This document shows, piece after piece, positions 61,498 through 64,000 of a stretch of 64,000 nt of DNA (its first letter is position 1; each line of letters starts with the position of its first letter). Source of the stretch: Variovorax paradoxus B4 (GTDB lineage Bacteria > Pseudomonadota > Gammaproteobacteria > Burkholderiales > Burkholderiaceae_C); contig NC_022247.1 of NCBI RefSeq assembly GCF_000463015.1, positions 4,774,001-4,838,000 of the forward strand, in the 5' to 3' direction. A model generated the notes under the pieces. It saw nothing but the letters and a program-made list of their open reading frames with translations, did no database searches and was not told where the DNA came from. The translations under genes and the position numbers were made by a program.

Positions 61498-61523
61498 AGG
61501 CCGCGGGCAATCGCCCGCGGCCT
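61498..61523 (-). other. Intercistronic hairpin between rtcB and zinc-ribbon gene
   Basis: AGGCCGCGGGC and GCCCGCGGCCT form a perfect 11-pair stem with a four-base loop, four bases beyond the rtcB stop. No T run follows in the direction of transcription, so it probably protects the rtcB mRNA end or lowers expression of the downstream genes. Confidence 0.65.
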
Positions 61524-61527
61524 TTGC

Positions 61528-62751
<1,224 letters not shown>

Positions 62752-62789
62752 TTTTTTTCTCTCTTCCATCGTTCGTTCTTCAGTGCTCC

Positions 62790-63941
62790 TCAAGATGCGT
62801 TCGGCCGCAGCGTCACCAATCCGTTGAGCACCTGGTCCAGACCACCGACCACCGAGATCTTGTCGATCCGTTCGGCCACGCGTTCCAGCGTCTCGAGTTC
62901 CTTCATCCGCAACGCGACGGGGTTGCCCTCCATCACCTTGGCGGTGTTCAGCAGCGACCGCGTGGCCGCGGTTTCCTCGCGGCGGCGGATCACGTTGGCC
63001 TGGGCCGACTTCTCGGCCTCCACCACCTGGGCCAGGATGGTCTTCATCTCGCCCGGCAGGATGATGTCCTTCACGCCCACGCTCTCCAGCACGACGCCCG
63101 AATCCTTCAGCCGCTCGCGCATCTGCGCCAACACCGTCTGATCGATGGCCGCCTTGTTCTCCAACAGTGCGTCCAGCGTCTGCTCGCCTACCGCGGCACG
63201 CAGGCCGAACTGCAGTTCACGATAGACATGTTCGGCCGGCTTGGGCATTTGCGCCAGCGCCTGGCGCACGTCGGTGAAGCGCCATACCGCAGACAGGTTC
63301 AGCCGCAGCCCCACCTTGTCGCGGGTCAGGATCTCCTGGCCGCTCACCTCGGCGATCTGCGAACGCAGGTCCACGCAAGTCACCGCGACCTGACGGTTGA
63401 AACGCCAGAAGCCGTGGTTGCCCGGCGGCAGCATCGCCTGCATCTGCCCTTCGAGCGTCAGCACGCCGGCATGGAACTCGGGCACCTGCACCAGCAGCAC
63501 GCCGTCGAGCCCTTGCACCGCGCGTGGGCGCAGGGCCACGCTCTGCAGCTTTGCCAGCAATTCAGCCGGCAGGCGCGCATCGGCCGCCACGTCGACAACG
63601 TCCACGCGCTGCTCGCGCAGGCCGCGCCAGTACAACTTGCGCGTGGCAGGCGGCAGGATCTGCACCAGCACACCGTCTTCATGGCGCAGGCCGACCTGGG
63701 TTTCGCCCAGCGACACCTGCACGAACTCGCGTTCGACCAGCTCGGGCTCGCGCGCCAGGAAGTAGTCGGCCAGCTCGTGGTCGAAGGCCGGCTCGGCGAG
63801 CGAGAAGCGCTCCAGCTTCAGGGCATCGAAGCCCGAGAACACCCGGTGCTTTCCCGGGCCGAGCAGTTGCTCGAAGTCGCCATTGCGCAGCAGCAGCGCA
63901 CGTTCGTTCTTCTTGACGGTGTATTGATTGAAACCCAGCAT
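62790..63941 (-). CDS. Slipin / SPFH (band 7) family protein
   Basis: A 383-residue SPFH protein beginning MLGFNQYTVKKNERALLLRN. The band-7 core (about residues 165-335) includes VDLRSQIAEVSGQEILTRDKVGLRLNLSAVWRF and a coiled segment VVEAEKSAQANVIRRREETAATRSLLNTA. There is no N-terminal membrane helix, unlike most slipins. It leads the rtc operon; such a slipin-rtcB pairing is recurrent in RNA-repair operons. GGGAG precedes the ATG. The 59 bases beyond it show no sigma-54 (-24/-12) site, so the promoter, and any rtcR gene, would lie outside the window. Confidence 0.9.
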   Translation of the reverse strand: MLGFNQYTVKKNERALLLRNGDFEQLLGPGKHRVFSGFDALKLERFSLAEPAFDHELADYFLAREPELVEREFVQVSLGETQVGLRHEDGVLVQILPPATRKLYWRGLREQRVDVVDVAADARLPAELLAKLQSVALRPRAVQGLDGVLLVQVPEFHAGVLTLEGQMQAMLPPGNHGFWRFNRQVAVTCVDLRSQIAEVSGQEILTRDKVGLRLNLSAVWRFTDVRQALAQMPKPAEHVYRELQFGLRAAVGEQTLDALLENKAAIDQTVLAQMRERLKDSGVVLESVGVKDIILPGEMKTILAQVVEAEKSAQANVIRRREETAATRSLLNTAKVMEGNPVALRMKELETLERVAERIDKISVVGGLDQVLNGLVTLRPNAS

Positions 63942-64000
63942 TTTTTTCTCCCACTCGTTGTTCGGTTCAGTTGTTCGTTTCGTTAGTTCAATCCAGGCCC

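Noticed and set aside
63942..64000. Search for a sigma-54 promoter of the rtc operon
   Set aside because: No GG-N10-GC pattern with -24/-12 character was found in the 59 bases available.

Overview
This 64 kb window is chromosomal DNA from a high-GC betaproteobacterium, most likely Burkholderiales/Comamonadaceae and close to Variovorax. This assignment is an inference. It rests on the strongly GC-biased codon use, the layout of the cytochrome oxidase cluster (coxB with a fused cytochrome c domain, coxA, a ~40-residue assembly peptide, ctaG, DUF2970, coxC, DUF2909, SURF1, ctaA, ctaB, sco), the Bug-type binding protein, and rpoH under a perfect CIRCE operator. Coding density is very high. No gene-free stretch exceeds about 300 bases, and I saw no tRNA, rRNA, prophage or CRISPR array.

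Layout. (1) 1-4.1 kb: the 3' part of a peptide-type ABC binding protein coupled to an amidase, then an IS630-family element with broken transposase frames, then a large imperfect palindrome. (2) 4.1-14.6 kb: a YitT-type membrane protein, a LysR regulator divergent from a tautomerase, a TTC38-like repeat protein, a secreted D-aminoacylase, a histidine phosphatase, a Yip1-type membrane protein, an alpha/beta hydrolase, and a pxpB-pxpC-pxpA-pcp operon that releases and opens pyroglutamate. (3) 14.6-21.8 kb: coaD, rsmD, an ArgO/ArgP-type amino-acid exporter and regulator pair, two M16 peptidases (one lacking the zinc motif) and ftsY. (4) 21.8-25.5 kb: a lipoprotein with five tandem ~53-residue repeats beside a hybrid histidine kinase and a NarL-type regulator. 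(5) 25.6-28 kb: an Mpo1-like protein, rpoH and an AlkD-like protein. (6) 28-38 kb: terminal oxidase genes and their haem and copper assembly factors. These include a previously unnamed membrane protein with SCO-like CxxxC and His positions.

(7) 38-44.2 kb: a BioC-like methyltransferase, comF, trmL, a MaoC hydratase, an orphan ParA and a KefF/KefC-like potassium efflux pair. (8) 44.2-52 kb: a hydroxycinnamate-type catabolic cluster containing a feruloyl-CoA synthase, a crotonase, an SDR dehydrogenase, an amidohydrolase that could hydrolyse the beta-keto thioester, an acyl-CoA dehydrogenase, a Bug uptake protein and a MarR regulator, with an AT-rich palindrome in the divergent promoter. (9) 52-56.1 kb: a TetR regulator with two operator-like sites facing a VOC-SRPBCC-VOC-MFS-DUF1428 gene string of unknown role. 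(10) 56.1-60 kb: a TSUP permease, DoxX, and a Crp/Fnr regulator divergent from an adenylate cyclase whose membrane domain carries a multi-histidine haem signature and a [2Fe-2S] domain. (11) 60-64 kb: an RNA-repair operon of slipin, rtcB, a zinc-ribbon gene and rtcA.

The points I rate highest are the redox-sensing cyclase with its adjacent cAMP-receptor-like regulator, the hydroxycinnamate cluster, the SCO-like second copper protein in the cox cluster, the repeat lipoprotein next to a two-component system, and a recurrent -10 hexamer placed exactly six bases from ATG in several genes that lack a Shine-Dalgarno, which predicts leaderless mRNAs. All functional statements come from reading the sequence and from memory of the families. 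No database search was run.
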